Of a stretch of DNA of 64,000 bases, positions 24,110 through 36,724 are shown in pieces (the first letter of the stretch is position 1; the number at the start of each line of letters is the position of its first letter). The position numbers were made by a program, and so were the translations under genes. The notes under the pieces were generated by a model. The model was not told where the DNA came from. It did no database searches and saw nothing but the letters and a program-made list of their open reading frames with translations. Source of the stretch: Hepsetus odoe (lineage: Eukaryota > Chordata > Actinopteri > Characiformes > Hepsetidae); NCBI GenBank assembly GCA_017165825.1, contig CM029384.1, forward strand, positions 14,614,715 through 14,678,714, read 5' to 3'.

Positions 24110-24222
24110 GATTTTTGTGGCAGGGATCGGATTTTTCAGCCTATGCTTCTTAATGACCTCTCTGGGGGGGCAGTTCTCAGCCAAGCGGCTTGGGGACTCT
24201 CCCTTTACCATCCGGACTGAAG
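24110..24222 (+). CDS. mgat5b: mgat5b exon 2 (signal-anchor transmembrane segment)
   Basis: This exon has an acceptor at TCTCTACAG|G and a donor at GAAG|GTAAGG. It begins by completing the split Arg codon and is 113 bases long. It encodes a hydrophobic run, IFVAGIGFFSLCFLMTSL, followed by GGQFSAKRLGDSPFTIRTE. The hydrophobic run after a basic tail is the type II signal anchor that places the enzyme in the Golgi membrane with its catalytic domain in the lumen. The LGDSPFTIRTE stretch matches mammalian MGAT5B as I remember it and differs from the paralogue MGAT5. The reading phase leaves one base for the next exon. Intron 1 is 3,712 bp and intron 2 is 27,715 bp. Confidence 0.95.
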
Positions 24223-25330
24223 GTAAGGTGGCCAGTCTTGTCTAAGGCTAATATTGCCTAAACTGCCCTTCTCAATGGACCTCAGCTTTATCTGAGCTTT
24301 GACAGTTGGCAGCGGGATGCATCAGCTGCTTCAGTGAAATTACGAAAGAGACTGTTTGTAAACATGTGACTTCGGGGAGTTTTGGGTGGATTCTTGCTTC
24401 TTTGGCTTTTGGCTATTTAGGGAGTAAATGAAATAGGAAAGAGCTCTAGGACAGCAAGCTATAGATCTGTGTATTGTTCATTTTTCAATGCTGGTGTTGA
24501 AGACTCCCACTGATTTGCTTTTCTGCAGCTTCAGTCTACATTGTCCTAAAACAATACACAATGTTGCTTTAATGTGTAAAAATGTAAATGTTACATCTAC
24601 ATTTAAAGGGTTTTTGAAGGTTCCAGTGTGTTAAACCCAAGAAAAGATGAGAAGATATTATAATGTATAGTTTTAACTTTAATTAAACATGTTAAATAAA
24701 ACATGTTATTATGGTGTTTCTTCATGTGTTAGCACACCAAAGATACACTCACTCACAGGGCAATTCACTGCTCTCTGCGTAAATAAAGTAAAAGCCACAC
24801 TGGAATTTCAGTGGCAGATTGGTGTGTAGATAGAACAGAAAAAAAAATTCTACTTATGGATAATAACAAATAAATCAAAATGCGGTCCCCGCTTTAAAGA
24901 ACAATCACAAAAGAAAATTATTTGGCTTCTTTTTTTTATTTTTATTACAAAAACATGTTTAACTCACTGGCAAATATAAAATGTTGTGAATATGGTAAGC
25001 ATTGAGGACCATGAGCTTCTTTCCTCACATGCTCTATTTCTATTCAAACGCACCCCGTGTTACTGAATGAAAGCTCATAGTAAAAGGCATAAGCCAACAT
25101 GTGCCCAAGAAAGCCAACTCCCAGGATATGGGATGAAACTGTGGACATAAAATCAATACCTTGTGGGTTGAAGACTGCAAGCAAGCAGTGACCTGATATG
25201 TGAAGAATAACAGTGTGTTTAGAGGTGGAAATAAACGCAGTGTTTGGCAGGATCCATCTGCATATTCTCCAAAGCCTGGCTTACAGCTCTAAGTGATAGA
25301 TAATCTTGGTTTAATAGAGCCCAGTGCTGC

Positions 25331-25394
<64 letters not shown>
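25331..25394 (+). repeat. GA microsatellite
   Basis: About 30 GA units in intron 2. Confidence 0.95.
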
Positions 25395-25397
<3 letters not shown>

Positions 25398-26117
25398 GGC
25401 TGACTAATTAAGTACTTGTCTTGGGAAAGCAGCTGGCTCCTGCTCATTAAACACTGCCAGCTGCCTGGCCAGAGAAGGATGTGAGAATTTGAAGACCCTT
25501 CTCTCTATCCTTCTTTTTTTCTCTCACTCTCTTTTAAAAAAAGTTAATGTGCTGAAAAAACAAGTTAGGAACACTGACTTTCACTCACATTTGTGCCCAC
25601 AACCACAATCCAAAGGCAAAGCCTAGGGAATTTAAACTTCTTTCATATTGGAATGGTCATAAACACTGCTTGCAGCCAAAAGAAACTGTAATCTTTAAAT
25701 AAAGCACACTACACTACATTTTTATGCATTAAAAATTAGGCATTTTTAAAGCTACACGAAACAGCTGAATGTGACTTTACATACTACAATGGCCCAGGTA
25801 CATCAAAAAATATCTCATAATGCTGATAAATATTGCTTAGTGCTAAAACACCAGAACTCTCCAGAGATCTTAAGTGCAAACTTTAAAGCTGTAAACAACT
25901 TCTTTTTCTTCCCATCCTCAACACTCCCAATGCAAATCTTAGCCCATATAAAAACCCATATAAAAAAGCTGGTATTAGCAACTTCTTGTAATGCTGTAAA
26001 ACAGCAACCTACAAAAATTTCTGCTAACGGTCTTCCAGCAAATTATTGCTCATAAATGTGTACTATCAAAGAGAACAACCTGTAACTTAACAAACAGCCT
26101 AATGTGGCTCAGTGAAT

Positions 26118-26428
26118 TTCACCCTTTCATTATTCATTTATTATCTCGACCACAATGAGCAGGATGTGAGCGGTCCTGGAGCCTATCCCAGCACACATGG
26201 GGTGAAAAGCAAAGAAACACCCTGCACAGGTCGCCAGTCCATCCCAGACACAAAGACTATCACATTTATACCTAATTACAATTTAGCATCTCCAGTTCAC
26301 TTGACAGGAACGTCTTTGGACTGTGAGAGGAACCTAGGCAGATGCATAGAGAACAAGCAAACTCCACACAGGAAGAAACTAGGTCACCCTTCCTGGGAAT
26401 CGAACCTGGGACCTTCTTATCCTTTATA
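26118..26428 (-). mobile_element. SINE-like dispersed repeat, family D
   Basis: On the minus strand: GGTCCCAGGTTCGATTCC B box, GTGTGGAGTTTGCTTGTTC, CACAGTCCAAAGACGTTCC, a TGGACTGGCGACCTGTGCAG stretch and an AATGAATAATG tail. It is a long, tRNA-headed repeat known from many fish genomes. Confidence 0.7.
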
Positions 26429-26815
26429 CAATAGAAAGTATTTATGTGCAGTAAAAGACTATATGGTGTTTCTATGGTATGCATTAAGTTGAAATGTTTC
26501 CCTAACATGGGTTTGAGTAATTAGAATGATACAACAAAAGAGCTGGCCCTGAGGTTTTCACAAGAGCACAGTTGGCTTTGCTCTCTCTGGGTTGCTAGGA
26601 TGACTTCCAATCTACAGATTTGAGTATTATTCCCTTGGTACATGATTATGTTTTTGACCAGCAAAATGTAGGGGAAAAACATGGTGCTCTTGGGTCATTT
26701 TAAGTATATTTAGTCATGCTCAAATTTTTTTCACATTAAGCATTTTAGAATGTCCCACTTTCCCACATTACTGAAGGTCTCTGGCATAAATGCACTTTGC
26801 TACTGTACACACACA

Positions 26816-26848
<33 letters not shown>

Positions 26849-27504
26849 ACCCAATAAACGAGCAGTCACATCGTCTGTGTGTGTAGAGTGTCGGCCGTCA
26901 GCAGTGTGTTCCACATCTCTAAATGAGCTGTCCTCTGCTCCACTGCTGTGCTGATCTGGTGAGAGCCTGTTGATTCTCTGATCCTCTCTACACATAACAG
27001 CTTCTTTAGCTTTTTTCCTGCCCACTCCCGCTACATTCAGCCTCATTTAAAACACATTCAGTAATTCCAATCCCTCACCATGAGCCGAAGGTCAGCAACC
27101 AGGGTTATAAGCTCCCTGTTAATGGCCATTTTGGAAGGATGACAGTGATCTGATTCACTGTTTCTAAAATGAGAGCAGTGCCTGTTTTGGTTTAGGTTTC
27201 AGCTCTTGTGAAGGTTGAAAGGCTGAGATAATATTGCTGTTAAAATGATCTCAGCCTACAATTTGATGCAGTGATTGATAGGTGACAATTTTCTTTCAAT
27301 ATTCTAAATCAAATTTGAATTAAGTAAAATGAGGACATTGTTCAGTCGCTGTAAAATCTATCAATAAGGCTTGACCTGGGCAGAAAGAGGAGTGAGGTGT
27401 ATGAGGTTTATGCTGGTCTGAGCTGATGATGATTGGTGATAGTAGCTTCTAGACCTCAGTGTCCAGTTAATTCAGTTTCATCAGCACTAGTGGCCTAGTG
27501 ATTA

Positions 27505-27919
27505 CATTTACATTTACAGCATTTAGCAGACGCTCTTATCCAGAGCAACTTCCATGTCCTAATTACAGGGACAGTCCATCCATCCATCCATTATCTGCCG
27601 CTTGTCCCAAATGGGGTCGCGGGGGAGTGCTGGCGTCCAACCCAGCGCACACAGGGCGAGGACGGGGGACGCACCCTGGACAGGTTGCCAGCCCATCGCA
27701 GGGAGGATGGGGACGGCACCTTGCTCAAGGGTACCTCAGGGCAACCTATTGGGAAGGGGATCGAACCCCCGATCCTCCGATCATGTGGCTGGCGCCCTAA
27801 CCTCTAGGCCAGTCCCCCTGGAACAATTCAGGGTTAAGGGTCTTGCTCAGGGACCAAGCGCCAGAGGTGGGATTCGAACCTGGGACCTCTTGAGCCATAG
27901 GTCCATAGACAAGTACCCC
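27505..27919 (-). mobile_element. SINE family A, split by another SINE
   Basis: Minus-strand copy in two parts (27505-27577 and 27810-27919) around a family C SINE. TGATTA at 27499-27504 and 27920-27925 is the target duplication of the outer element. Its 5' head is truncated before the A box. Confidence 0.85.
27578..27809 (-). mobile_element. SINE family C, inserted in a family A SINE
   Basis: On the minus strand: a tRNA-like head (GGCCTAGAGGTTAGGGCGCC, B box GGTTCGATCCC), a body with CAGGGTGCGTCCCCCGTCC, and a tail ending in GGATGGATGGATGGA. CAGTCC at 27572-27577 and 27810-27815 is its target duplication. The end of the body and tail resemble the Rex3 3' end. Confidence 0.85.
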
Positions 27920-27944
27920 TGATTAGGGATTAGGCCCCTGCATC

Positions 27945-28131
27945 AGAAATTCCAGACCAGTAGACTGCCTTGAGGTACCCTTGAGCTATAAGGTACTGTC
28001 CCCATCACTGCTTCCCAGGTACTGAAAATTGCTGCCCCCTGCTACATGGTGCGTATGGGTTAAAAGCAGAGGTTTTATTTTGTTATTTTGGTTTGCTGAG
28101 TGCTGTGCTGTGTCACTTTTACTTCACCTTC
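27945..28131 (+). mobile_element. SINE family B, 3' part
   Basis: From CCAGACCAGTAGACTGCCTT through TGCTGCCCCCTGCTACATG to TGTCACTTTTACTTCACC. The head is missing. It lies between two family A copies. Confidence 0.65.
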
Positions 28132-28134
28132 ACT

Positions 28135-28339
28135 GGGGTGCTGGTGGTCTAGTGGTAGGATACTTGACTATGGACCTATTGCTCAAGAAGTCCCAGGTTC
28201 AAATCACACCTCTAGCACTACCACCAGTGGGTCCCTGAGCAAGACCCTTAACCCTGAGTTGCTCCAGGGGGACTGTCCCTGTAATTAGGACATGAAAGTC
28301 ACGCTGGATAAGAGCGTCTGCTAAATGCTGTAAATGTAA
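28135..28339 (+). mobile_element. SINE family A
   Basis: A box TGGTCTAGTGG, B box GGTTCAAATCA, typical body and GGATAAGAGCGTCTGCTAAA tail. It directly follows a family B fragment. Confidence 0.85.
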
Positions 28340-28427
28340 CTAATAGTATGCTTATTTTCCATTATGTAGTCTCATATCTGCATGATGCACTTTTTCATGT
28401 TTTATAATTGCATTATCATTACTGGGT

Positions 28428-28622
28428 CAATGGTGGTTTAGTTTTTAGGGACTAGGCCCTATACTCTGAAAGTCATGGGTTTGAGTCCCAGACCAGTAGG
28501 TCACCCATGAGCAAAGTACCATTACCATCACTGCTCCCTGGGGAATGGATGTATGGCTTCAACCTGCTGCACTGTGTGAAGGGCATGAATGCAGAAACTC
28601 ATTTCATTGTAGTTCTGTGTTG
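28428..28622 (+). mobile_element. SINE family B-like, divergent tail
   Basis: The head TGGTGGTTTAGTTTTTAGGGA and B box GGGTTTGAGTCC are followed by CCAGTAGGTCACCCATGAGC and a tail with CATTTCATTGTAGTTCTGTG, which differs from the other B copies. Confidence 0.6.
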
Positions 28623-29538
28623 AGTGTATTCCCAATATCATGATGCAATAGAACCTTAACATATACTGGAAGGGGATTTAGCTCCAGCAGAGTCATGCTT
28701 AGTTTTATGCTGTCTTCCTGATGTTTCAGGAATAATGTTGAAGACAATGAAACTGGAATAGTGAGAAGGTTGCAAAACCCTTAGAGGTTTATTAACTTCT
28801 TTCTTCAAAAGAAATAATATTAAGATAGTATATATTATTACAGAATCATTATGTATCAATGCAAGCTGCAAGCTGCAAACTGCATTAAAAATATTATCAT
28901 CATAAAAAGCTAGAAAAATATGTTTAAAGCAAGATGTAAATGCAAGGAAAATAAAGAAAACTAAGCAACTTATTTCTAGAAGAGAGAAATTAAAGATTAC
29001 TTTAGAGATTATTTTTGCTTCTTCTGCAGTATGCAACATACATTTCAACATAATTATTGGGTTAATCATATAATATATGATTTTTTTATCCGATTTTTTC
29101 AAGAAAAGCAAAAATACTAAGTAAAATTTGTTTGTGTACACTATGGGAAATAGGTTTGGAAATAAATTAAGTTTATTACTAAAGGCAGTTCATAAATAGA
29201 ATTAAAGGTTATAAACACACAGTGTTACATATTACTGCTCGTAAATGATCGAGTGAATTTAAGTTAAATTCATGGATTGTATTTTTCACTGTTTTAAAAC
29301 AGTATTTTAGTTCTCTTGATACTAAGGTCAGATTGATGACAATATGTTTATAATACTTTGTTTTACTTTTTGAAAAAGAAAAAGAGATTAAGTGTGTAGT
29401 TTCATGATGCTGCATGCTATGGGCCAATCAGAAGTAAGCTGAGGGTTGTGTGGGACAGAAAGAGGAAAAGAGAGGGAAGAGAATGGAGAAGATGGAGATG
29501 AGGCTAATAAGCTAAAGAGAAATATATATATGTATATA

Positions 29539-30085
29539 CTGTACTGTGCAAGTTTTAGGCCGGTGTGAAAAAATGCTGTAAACATAGATTGCTTTCAGAA
29601 ATATAAATAGTGATTGTTTATTTTTATCAATTTACAAAATGCAAAGTGAGCGAACAAAAGAAAAATCTAAATCAAATCAATATCTGGTGTCACTACCTTT
29701 TGCCTTCAAACCAGCATCAGTTCTCCTGGCCCCCACAGAGCCCTGATCTCAACATCATCCAGTGTGTCTGGATTACATGAAGAGACAGAAGGATGTGAGG
29801 AAGCCTACATCCACAGAAGATCTGTGGTTAGTTCTCCAAGATGTTTGGAACAACCTACCAGCCGAGATCCTTCAAAAACCGTGTGCTAGTGTATCTAGAA
29901 GAACTGATGCTGTTTTGAAGGCAAAGGGTGGTCACACCAAATACTGATTTGATTTAGATTTCTCTTTTGTTCATTCACTGCATTTTGTTGATTGATGAAA
30001 AAAAATGATTAACACTTCCATTTCTGAAAGCATTCTTTGTTTACAGCATTTTTTCCACACCTGCCTAAAACTTTGCACGGTACTG
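29539..30085 (+). mobile_element. Tc1-derived MITE, copy 1 (547 bp)
   Basis: Ends CTGTACTGTGCAAG... and ...TTGCACGGTACTG with TA on each side. The inside is an internally deleted Tc1-like element: a left-end segment joined at about 29727 to the C-terminal part of a transposase (STEDLWLVLQDVWNNLP, ending KAKGGHTKY, 29762-29947). It is related to elements at 42195 and 60976. Confidence 0.88.
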
Positions 30086-31612
30086 TATATATAAAATTAA
30101 CGAGTTTAAGCAATATAATAATTACATAAGTACACAACCGTGAACTTTAATAATATTAAATTGAAGGTTGGGATGTTTGAACATTGTCTTAAGTGAGGAG
30201 GCTGTCCTGCTGTCTGTCGTCTTTAGCAGCTTAAAAAAAACATAGATAAGAGTTTCCACAAGCTTCCACAGTGTTCTAGTGCTTTTTTAGTTCACTAACT
30301 CAGTGAAAACACCACTGGTTCCTCAAGGAGACTAAATGCATGTCTGCTAAATGCCGCAAAGGGGAAGAGGTGAGAGACACTTCCACATGGGACTTGGGAG
30401 AGACTGAGCCCACTGCTGCTTCCTAGAACCTGTGATTGAGCTTGATTTCCTCCTTGGTGCAGTGAAGAAGCCGCCATAGTTTCAGGCTACAGTGAGCACA
30501 AGTTCTGCCTCAGGCTTGCAACATATGTGACTTGATATAATTTATTTTGCTGGCTTTTATTTTCCTTTATAAAGGGCCCAATATTTAAGTTGTTTACGTT
30601 TATAAAGTATTGAATACATATATTTTGGGGTTGAGTATTTCACAATAAGTATTAGTTTAATCAAACATTTTCCTAGAATTATTCAAGCACATCAAATATT
30701 AGGACATTTATTTGTGAAAGAATGCAGGCATCAGCCACGCCCAAAAGTTTCTCAGTTCTACTTTGCATTGCTGCTGATATTCTGTCATCTCTAGAATAGC
30801 AGTGCAGCATACTCTCAGTAGCAGCTAGAGTGAGAGATAGAATATTGTTATTTCATTATATTTCCTCGAAAAAAGCTTTTGTTTGCTCAGTTATATCCCC
30901 ATGTGTCAGCTTTGCTTTGATACTGAATTCACTCTTGAGTCAGCAAGCCTGTGCCGCAGCAGCAAACTATACAGCTTTTAATTTTGCACGTATCCTTTTG
31001 TGCAAGTACTGTAGCATATTGCAAACTTCAATTATAACAGTACAACATTTGGAATAAACTTTATTATTAATCTGAAGGGAAATGCTGGGAAGTAATTGGA
31101 CATGAAAATAAATGTGTGGAATATTGTTTTTGAATAAAATGGAATTTATTATCATCCTGCTAAATTCTAATATAAGAAAGCAAAAATCATGGCATCCGCT
31201 ACCAAAATCTTCCAGCCAAACAGCAAATAGTAGATATACATCCAAATTTACACAAGAATGGTTCAGTGAGCACACAGTCAAGGTTTTGACGTAGTTATCC
31301 CAAATTATTGGCTTGAACTCCTGAAAAGGCTGAAAAAGACTCCAGATGACACTGGAACGTCTGGAGAACATTTTGAGTACAAAATGTATCTAGGGTGGCA
31401 TGTTCAAAGGTGCTTTTAGAAAAAAAAGAAACCATTTAGAGAAAAAAAAAACTGTCCTGGCTTGGCTCTTTGCATGCATATACCCTCAAAAGGGCAATAT
31501 AATTCTTAAGGGTAAATTTTGTATCTTGTGAGTCAAATGAGTTTTAAAGGTATTTGATGTTCACTTTTCCAGGAGAAATCACTTTTTCAAACATAAACTA
31601 AATATGAACTAT

Positions 31613-31865
31613 AGGGGCAGTGGTGGCCTAGTGGTTAGGGAGTTGCCCCGGATCGGAGGATTGTGGGTTCGATTCCCTCACCAGTAGGTTGCCCTGAAGT
31701 ACCCTTGAGCAAAGTACCGTCCCTGTCACTGCTCCCTGGGCACTTTCAATAGCTTGCTGCTGCTGCACGTGTGTGTATGGGTGAAACGCAGATGTTGAAT
31801 GTTGTTGTGTTGGGTTGCTCTGTGCTGCGTTTCACAATGACAAGAAGAGTCACTTTCAAACATTC
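31613..31865 (+). mobile_element. SINE family B, complete reference copy
   Basis: Head GGCAGTGGTGGCCTAGTGGT, B box GGGTTCGATTCC, body CAGTAGGTTGCCCTGAAGTA, CACTGCTCCCTGGGCACTTT, tail GTTTCACAATGACAAGAAGA. AACTAT at 31607-31612 and 31866-31871 is the target duplication. Confidence 0.88.
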
Positions 31866-32046
31866 AACTATTTTGCACAGAATATGATTTTACACAGAAT
31901 ATGAAACCTAATTTCATATATAATATATTAGAAACCTAATAATCTCACTGCTTTCTACTGTATAGTATCTTTAAGGGTACAATGTATGGACAAAACCCTA
32001 TTGTACATGACAGTGTACATAAATGTTAACAGGACATGTAACTAGT

Positions 32047-32292
32047 TGAAAGTGAAAGTGACAACCCTCGTCATTGTGAGGTCACAGCACAGCAAGCGTG
32101 AACCGCAACGAAACTGGACCTCTGCTTTCAACCCATGCACACAAACACCGTGCAGCAGTTGGGCAGTTGGGCAGCTATTGAAAGCGCCCGGGGAGCAGTG
32201 ACGGGGACAGTACCTTGCTCTACTTGTGAGGGAATCAAACCCACAATCTTCCGATGCGGGGCCAAGTCCCTAACCACTAGGCCACTGCTGCC
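32047..32292 (-). mobile_element. SINE family B
   Basis: Complete minus-strand copy 180 bp from the previous one and in inverted orientation. CTAGT flanks it on both sides (32042-32046 and 32293-32297). A GTTGGGCAGTTGGGCAG short duplication lies in the body. Confidence 0.82.
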
Positions 32293-34322
32293 CTAGTGCA
32301 ATAGCGTTTAGGAATTGCTATGCTGGCATTGCCATTATGTTACGTTATGATTAATAGTCTTTTTTAATTATTTAAAATATCTGTTGAATACTCAAATAAA
32401 TATCATAAAAGAATTATGGTGCAATTAAACAAGTTGTAAAAGACAAAAAAAGGTAATATGTACACGGTTTTGTTACTCACACTCATAATCCACACAGTCG
32501 AAGCTTTGGGGTTTGAGTTAGACAGAAAGGCAGCAAGAAGTGAGCTGCGGGTGGCTTCTGCATCGTTTCATTAAAGTTGCATTAGTCTTTCTCCGGAGAT
32601 CCGCTGGAACTCCTCAGTGATGACATTTCAGAATCAGGTTTCCTTGGGCTAAAACACAATTCAACTAGAGTCTGGCTGTGCGGTTTCCAAACTTGTGATG
32701 CTTGTCAAAGAACGTTATCTTGGCAGAGTATTATGTTCATGTTCTTAATACCAAAAATGTAAAATTCTGATAAATAGTACAGTTTAAAAAGCCTTAGTAA
32801 GTGAGGGGTCATTGATTTTAATGGAAGTTAGCTAAAGCAAAATGAAACACTGATGCTGTAATAAAATGGTCAGTGAGTGTTTGTGTTTATATGTCCTTGT
32901 TGATTCTTCACTGCTTTTGCTTGTCATCCTTAAAATCTTCCAAACTCAGTGGGTTTCAGAGGTTTCCCAGTAGCCATAAGAAGCATCGATAGATATAATG
33001 ATGAATGCAGAATAAAGACAGTTGTCGATAGAGACCACCCACTCTGAGATGGGTTGCTTCATTCCGAGAGCTAACAGTGCGCAGGAATGCCTATGGAGAA
33101 CAAATGGTGACTAATGCTGAAGTCGCCTTCAAATGTGAACTCATTTCTTCAGCTTACATTTTCAGGAACTAAAAACAGAAATGGACACTAAACATATGCA
33201 TTTGTATAAACATTGTTTTTTTGTGTGTAGAAGGAAATATTTGTCACTCCCACATGTCTAAAGAAATCAGAAAAACCCTGAGATAAAAAAAAAAACAAAA
33301 AAAAAAACAACAAAGAAAACAGCCTAATGCAGAATTGCAGGTATATAAGTAAAAATTCCTGCATAGTTCTCTGTGGACAAAACTCCACAGAAATAAAAAT
33401 GGTGTTAAAATATCTGAGCTATCAAACACCGTAACTGTTTTGTGTGATCCAGTGTGCAGTACAGCTTTGTGTCATGAAATGCAATAAGTAAGGGGGTGGT
33501 GGGGTGGGGTATAGTCTTCAGTGTTTGAATATCTCAGTGTTAGTTATTTCATCATTTACCTCACTCTGACCAACCGCAAAGAAGGCAACTCAAAGTGAAG
33601 ATTACTTTTTGTCATTCAGTGTTTTGGCAAAGATTTCATTAAAGATAAGTAACTCATACAACAATTTAGTTTCCAAAGCATTATTATAATCTTTTAATAA
33701 CATGCAACATTCTCACTCGGATCACCTCAGTGTACGTGTCTCTTCAATAAGTGTTGCTTTGTTCTGGGTGCTCTAAAACAAGATGAGTACTGAGTCGTTG
33801 TGTCCGTCACTGACAGAATACTCTTTTGATCAAATGGACCAACAATGAATCAAATAAATAATAGATTATGATTTTTTTCATCATCAACCCTTAGGCAAAC
33901 ATGTAAAGAAGTCATTAATTCTACTAGTATACTGTTATTCGTTGTTTTAGAATTAATATTGTGGATGCTAGTGAAATCCTTGTAACAGTGGTGGCTTCGT
34001 TTTTATGGTTACGTTCACTACGCCAAATAAAGCTAAGAACAAGCATCCCGGCTATGCATTTACATCCAACCCACACCACCCCAGCGTTACAGTGAGCAAG
34101 TGAGAACGAAAGAGAGACAGCAGAAGCAGGGTGTGTTGTATTTTTGGGTTTCAAGCTAGCAAGCTGCATCGCTTTGCTGAAGCAGCTGCCTTTTCTCGGT
34201 CATTAAAAGTGCTTGGTAAGATAATGAAAGTTAAGCTTTACAAAATAATAATAAGTCTGTGTCTCCTCTCATAATCTATAATGTTACAGTGTTCTGAGAA
34301 TCATTAGATGTAAATGGATAGC

Positions 34323-34532
34323 TGTTGTTGAGGTGGGTGACTCCATATGCGATCGGGGGTTCGAACCCCTTCCCAATAGGTTGCCCTGAGGTCCCCGTCA
34401 CGCTCCTCCCTGCGATGGGCTGGCGACCTGTCCAGGGTGTGTCCCCCATCCTTCGCCCTGTGTGAGCTGGGATGGACTCCAGCACCCCCCCGTGACCCCG
34501 CTTGAGACAAGCAGCAGAAAATGACTGACTGA
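34323..34532 (+). mobile_element. SINE family C
   Basis: B box GGGGTTCGAACCCC, body CAATAGGTTGCCCTGAGG and CAGGGTGTGTCCCCCATCC, tail GACCCCGCTTGAGACAAGCA then GACTGACTGAC. Same type as the copy at 27578, with a changed terminal repeat. Confidence 0.78.
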
Positions 34533-35100
34533 CATGACAGTTTACACTGATGAATTTTTGCCTGATTTAACACACACCTATGCAGTCCACCATCCCTCTT
34601 AGAAAATTATTCTGAATGAAGGTATTTTTAGAAATGTTTTTGAAAGTTTTTACTTATCCAAAAATGGTTGGGTTTTGCTGGGGTTTTGTATCTTCAAAAG
34701 ATACTCTTTGATACTTTTCAACCACACAATTAACACAATTAAATTGCAAAGTCTAGTAGGTGGTTTTAGAACGTTTATCATACAAGAGTTGCATACCCCT
34801 TTTTTGCAAGTTAGAAAATAAATATTTTTGGTAACCTTTCTTTAAGGGGTTTGTAATGTAAATATAATTCTTTAGAAAAGAAATAGGCAATCATGAAACT
34901 AGATTTTATTCCGTCTTTAAAGGAATAATTTTCGGAAAAATAATTCCGAATGATCTTTTAAATAACGTGACGTGACCAAGAAAACGTGACCATATGAACC
35001 ATATGAAGCCATATGAAGGTTGTACTGAGAGTTAAATTAGACAACGAATACAGTAGAGCAAATCCTTTGACAGTCTTTCAAATCAAGGCTGTTCATGTAA

Positions 35101-35360
35101 ATTCCCACTCATTCACTCACTCATTTTCTGAGCCACCTGTCCCGATTAGGGTTGTGGGGGTGCTGGATTCTATCTCAGCTCTTACAGAGCAAAAGGCAAC
35201 ATAACCTGTGTGTGTTTTGATGGTAGGAGGAAACCTGGAGGAAATTCACACTGACACAGGGAGAGCAAGCAAACTCCACATAGAAAGCACCAGGAAATCA
35301 AACCCAAGAGCTTCTTACTGTGATACGACAGTGCTACCCACTGCATCAACATGCAGCCCT
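35101..35360 (-). mobile_element. SINE-like dispersed repeat, family D
   Basis: Minus-strand GCACTGTCGTATCACAGTAA head, GGGTTTGATTTCC B box, GTGTGAATTTCCTCCAGG, and a tail of CCCTAATCGGGACAGGTGGC then AAAATGAGTGAGTGAATG. Confidence 0.7.
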
Positions 35361-35592
35361 TTCATGTAATTCTTTTATTAAATATAAAGCATTCATTCAA
35401 TGGGGAAAAAATAAAAAATAAAAATTATGTAATGCACCGTCCATGTTACAGATAATGTGTCAGGATACAATAAATTGAGTCTTTCAAGTTGACTATGTAC
35501 AATTTTTAATTCCGTTAAACACAGAAAACCTAACACTGAAAAGCTTCATTTTTGCTTACATCGGAAAGATTTTTTTAAATAATAATAATAAT

Positions 35593-35797
35593 CCTTTATT
35601 TATAATCCCACAAATGGGAAATTCGCTCTCTGCATTTCACCCATACACACATGTGCAGGAGTGGGCTGCTATTGAAAGTGCCCGGGGAGCAGTGATGGGG
35701 ACGGCACCTTGCTCAAGGGTACCTCAGAGCAACCTACTGGGAAGGGGTTCGAACCCCTGATCCTCCGATCATGTGGCTGACGCCCTAACCGCAGTAC
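35593..35797 (-). mobile_element. SINE family B
   Basis: Minus-strand copy: B box GGGTTCGAACCCC, GAGCAAGGTGCCGTCCCCAT, GGGCACTTTCAATAGCAGCC and a tail near 35593. The first part of the head is diverged. Confidence 0.75.
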
Positions 35798-36191
35798 TTT
35801 ACCCCACACTGTCAAAGAATTATGAAGGAATGATGTCTTATCCATTAAAAACACAAAAGAACTTCTGAAAAAGGGTTTGCAGTGAACCTCACCTGGATGG
35901 AAAAAATGAAACATAAAAAAAGACTATGCAGATCTGCTTGAGAGGACTTTGGAATTGATTCAGATTTGATGGTGCATTGATTGCTGAAGCCTCTGTGTTG
36001 TGGCTGTTGGTGACATTTTGCTGCTGTTATGAAGCACCAGGCTCAGGGGAGTGTGTGACATCTTTGTTGAGGCCAGGCACACTTAATTTGATTTCAAACA
36101 CAGGAGGGATTCTCATAAACTGCATTTATATTGATCATTCTTAGGTACTTTCAGCAAAGGTACTGTGAAATAAGTCAGAAACAGAGTGTAG

Positions 36192-36193
<2 letters not shown>

Positions 36194-36235
<42 letters not shown>

Positions 36236-36258
36236 CTACACGCACACACACACACACA
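36194..36258 (+). repeat. AC microsatellite
   Basis: Two AC runs separated by TACACCTACACG. Confidence 0.93.
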
Positions 36259-36724
36259 CCTCAAGATCTTTAAGATGACAGATTTTCAGCTTTTTTATGT
36301 ATTTGAAACTAAATATGTTAAACTGAAGATTAAAAGCTGAAGTACCTTTTGTATCTGACCATTTAATTTTTGGGGGTTTTTTTAATTGTTTTTTTTAGTG
36401 AGACATGAGAAGCTGAACTGTGTTTTCACACAGGTGTGTACTGTTAAATAGTTTCAACAATAAACAGATCCTAAAAAACCTGTTATCAAATGAACCTTTG
36501 CTTTCCTGGTGTGAATACTCTATTGTTGCTACAAAAGGAAAAGGAGCACGAAAACCATAGAGCTGACATAAAAATAAATTGGTAGCATTTCACATCGGAC
36601 ATAGGTAGTTATTTGGAATGTCTTGTGAGAAAGAAACTGCTGGTGTACTGAGCACAGACACCAGACCTGTTGATGAAGGAGAATTGTTATTGTGGTAAAA
36701 TTCTGTGGCATTATGAATAATCCC

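Noticed and set aside
26112..26492. 126-codon plus-strand frame in intron 2
   Set aside because: It covers a family D SINE-like repeat read in antisense; no protein similarity is seen.
28656..29141. 161-codon minus-strand frame with hydrophobic runs
   Set aside because: The DNA is AT-rich and the residues (Phe, Ile, Leu, Lys, Asn) are those expected by chance. No motif is recognised.
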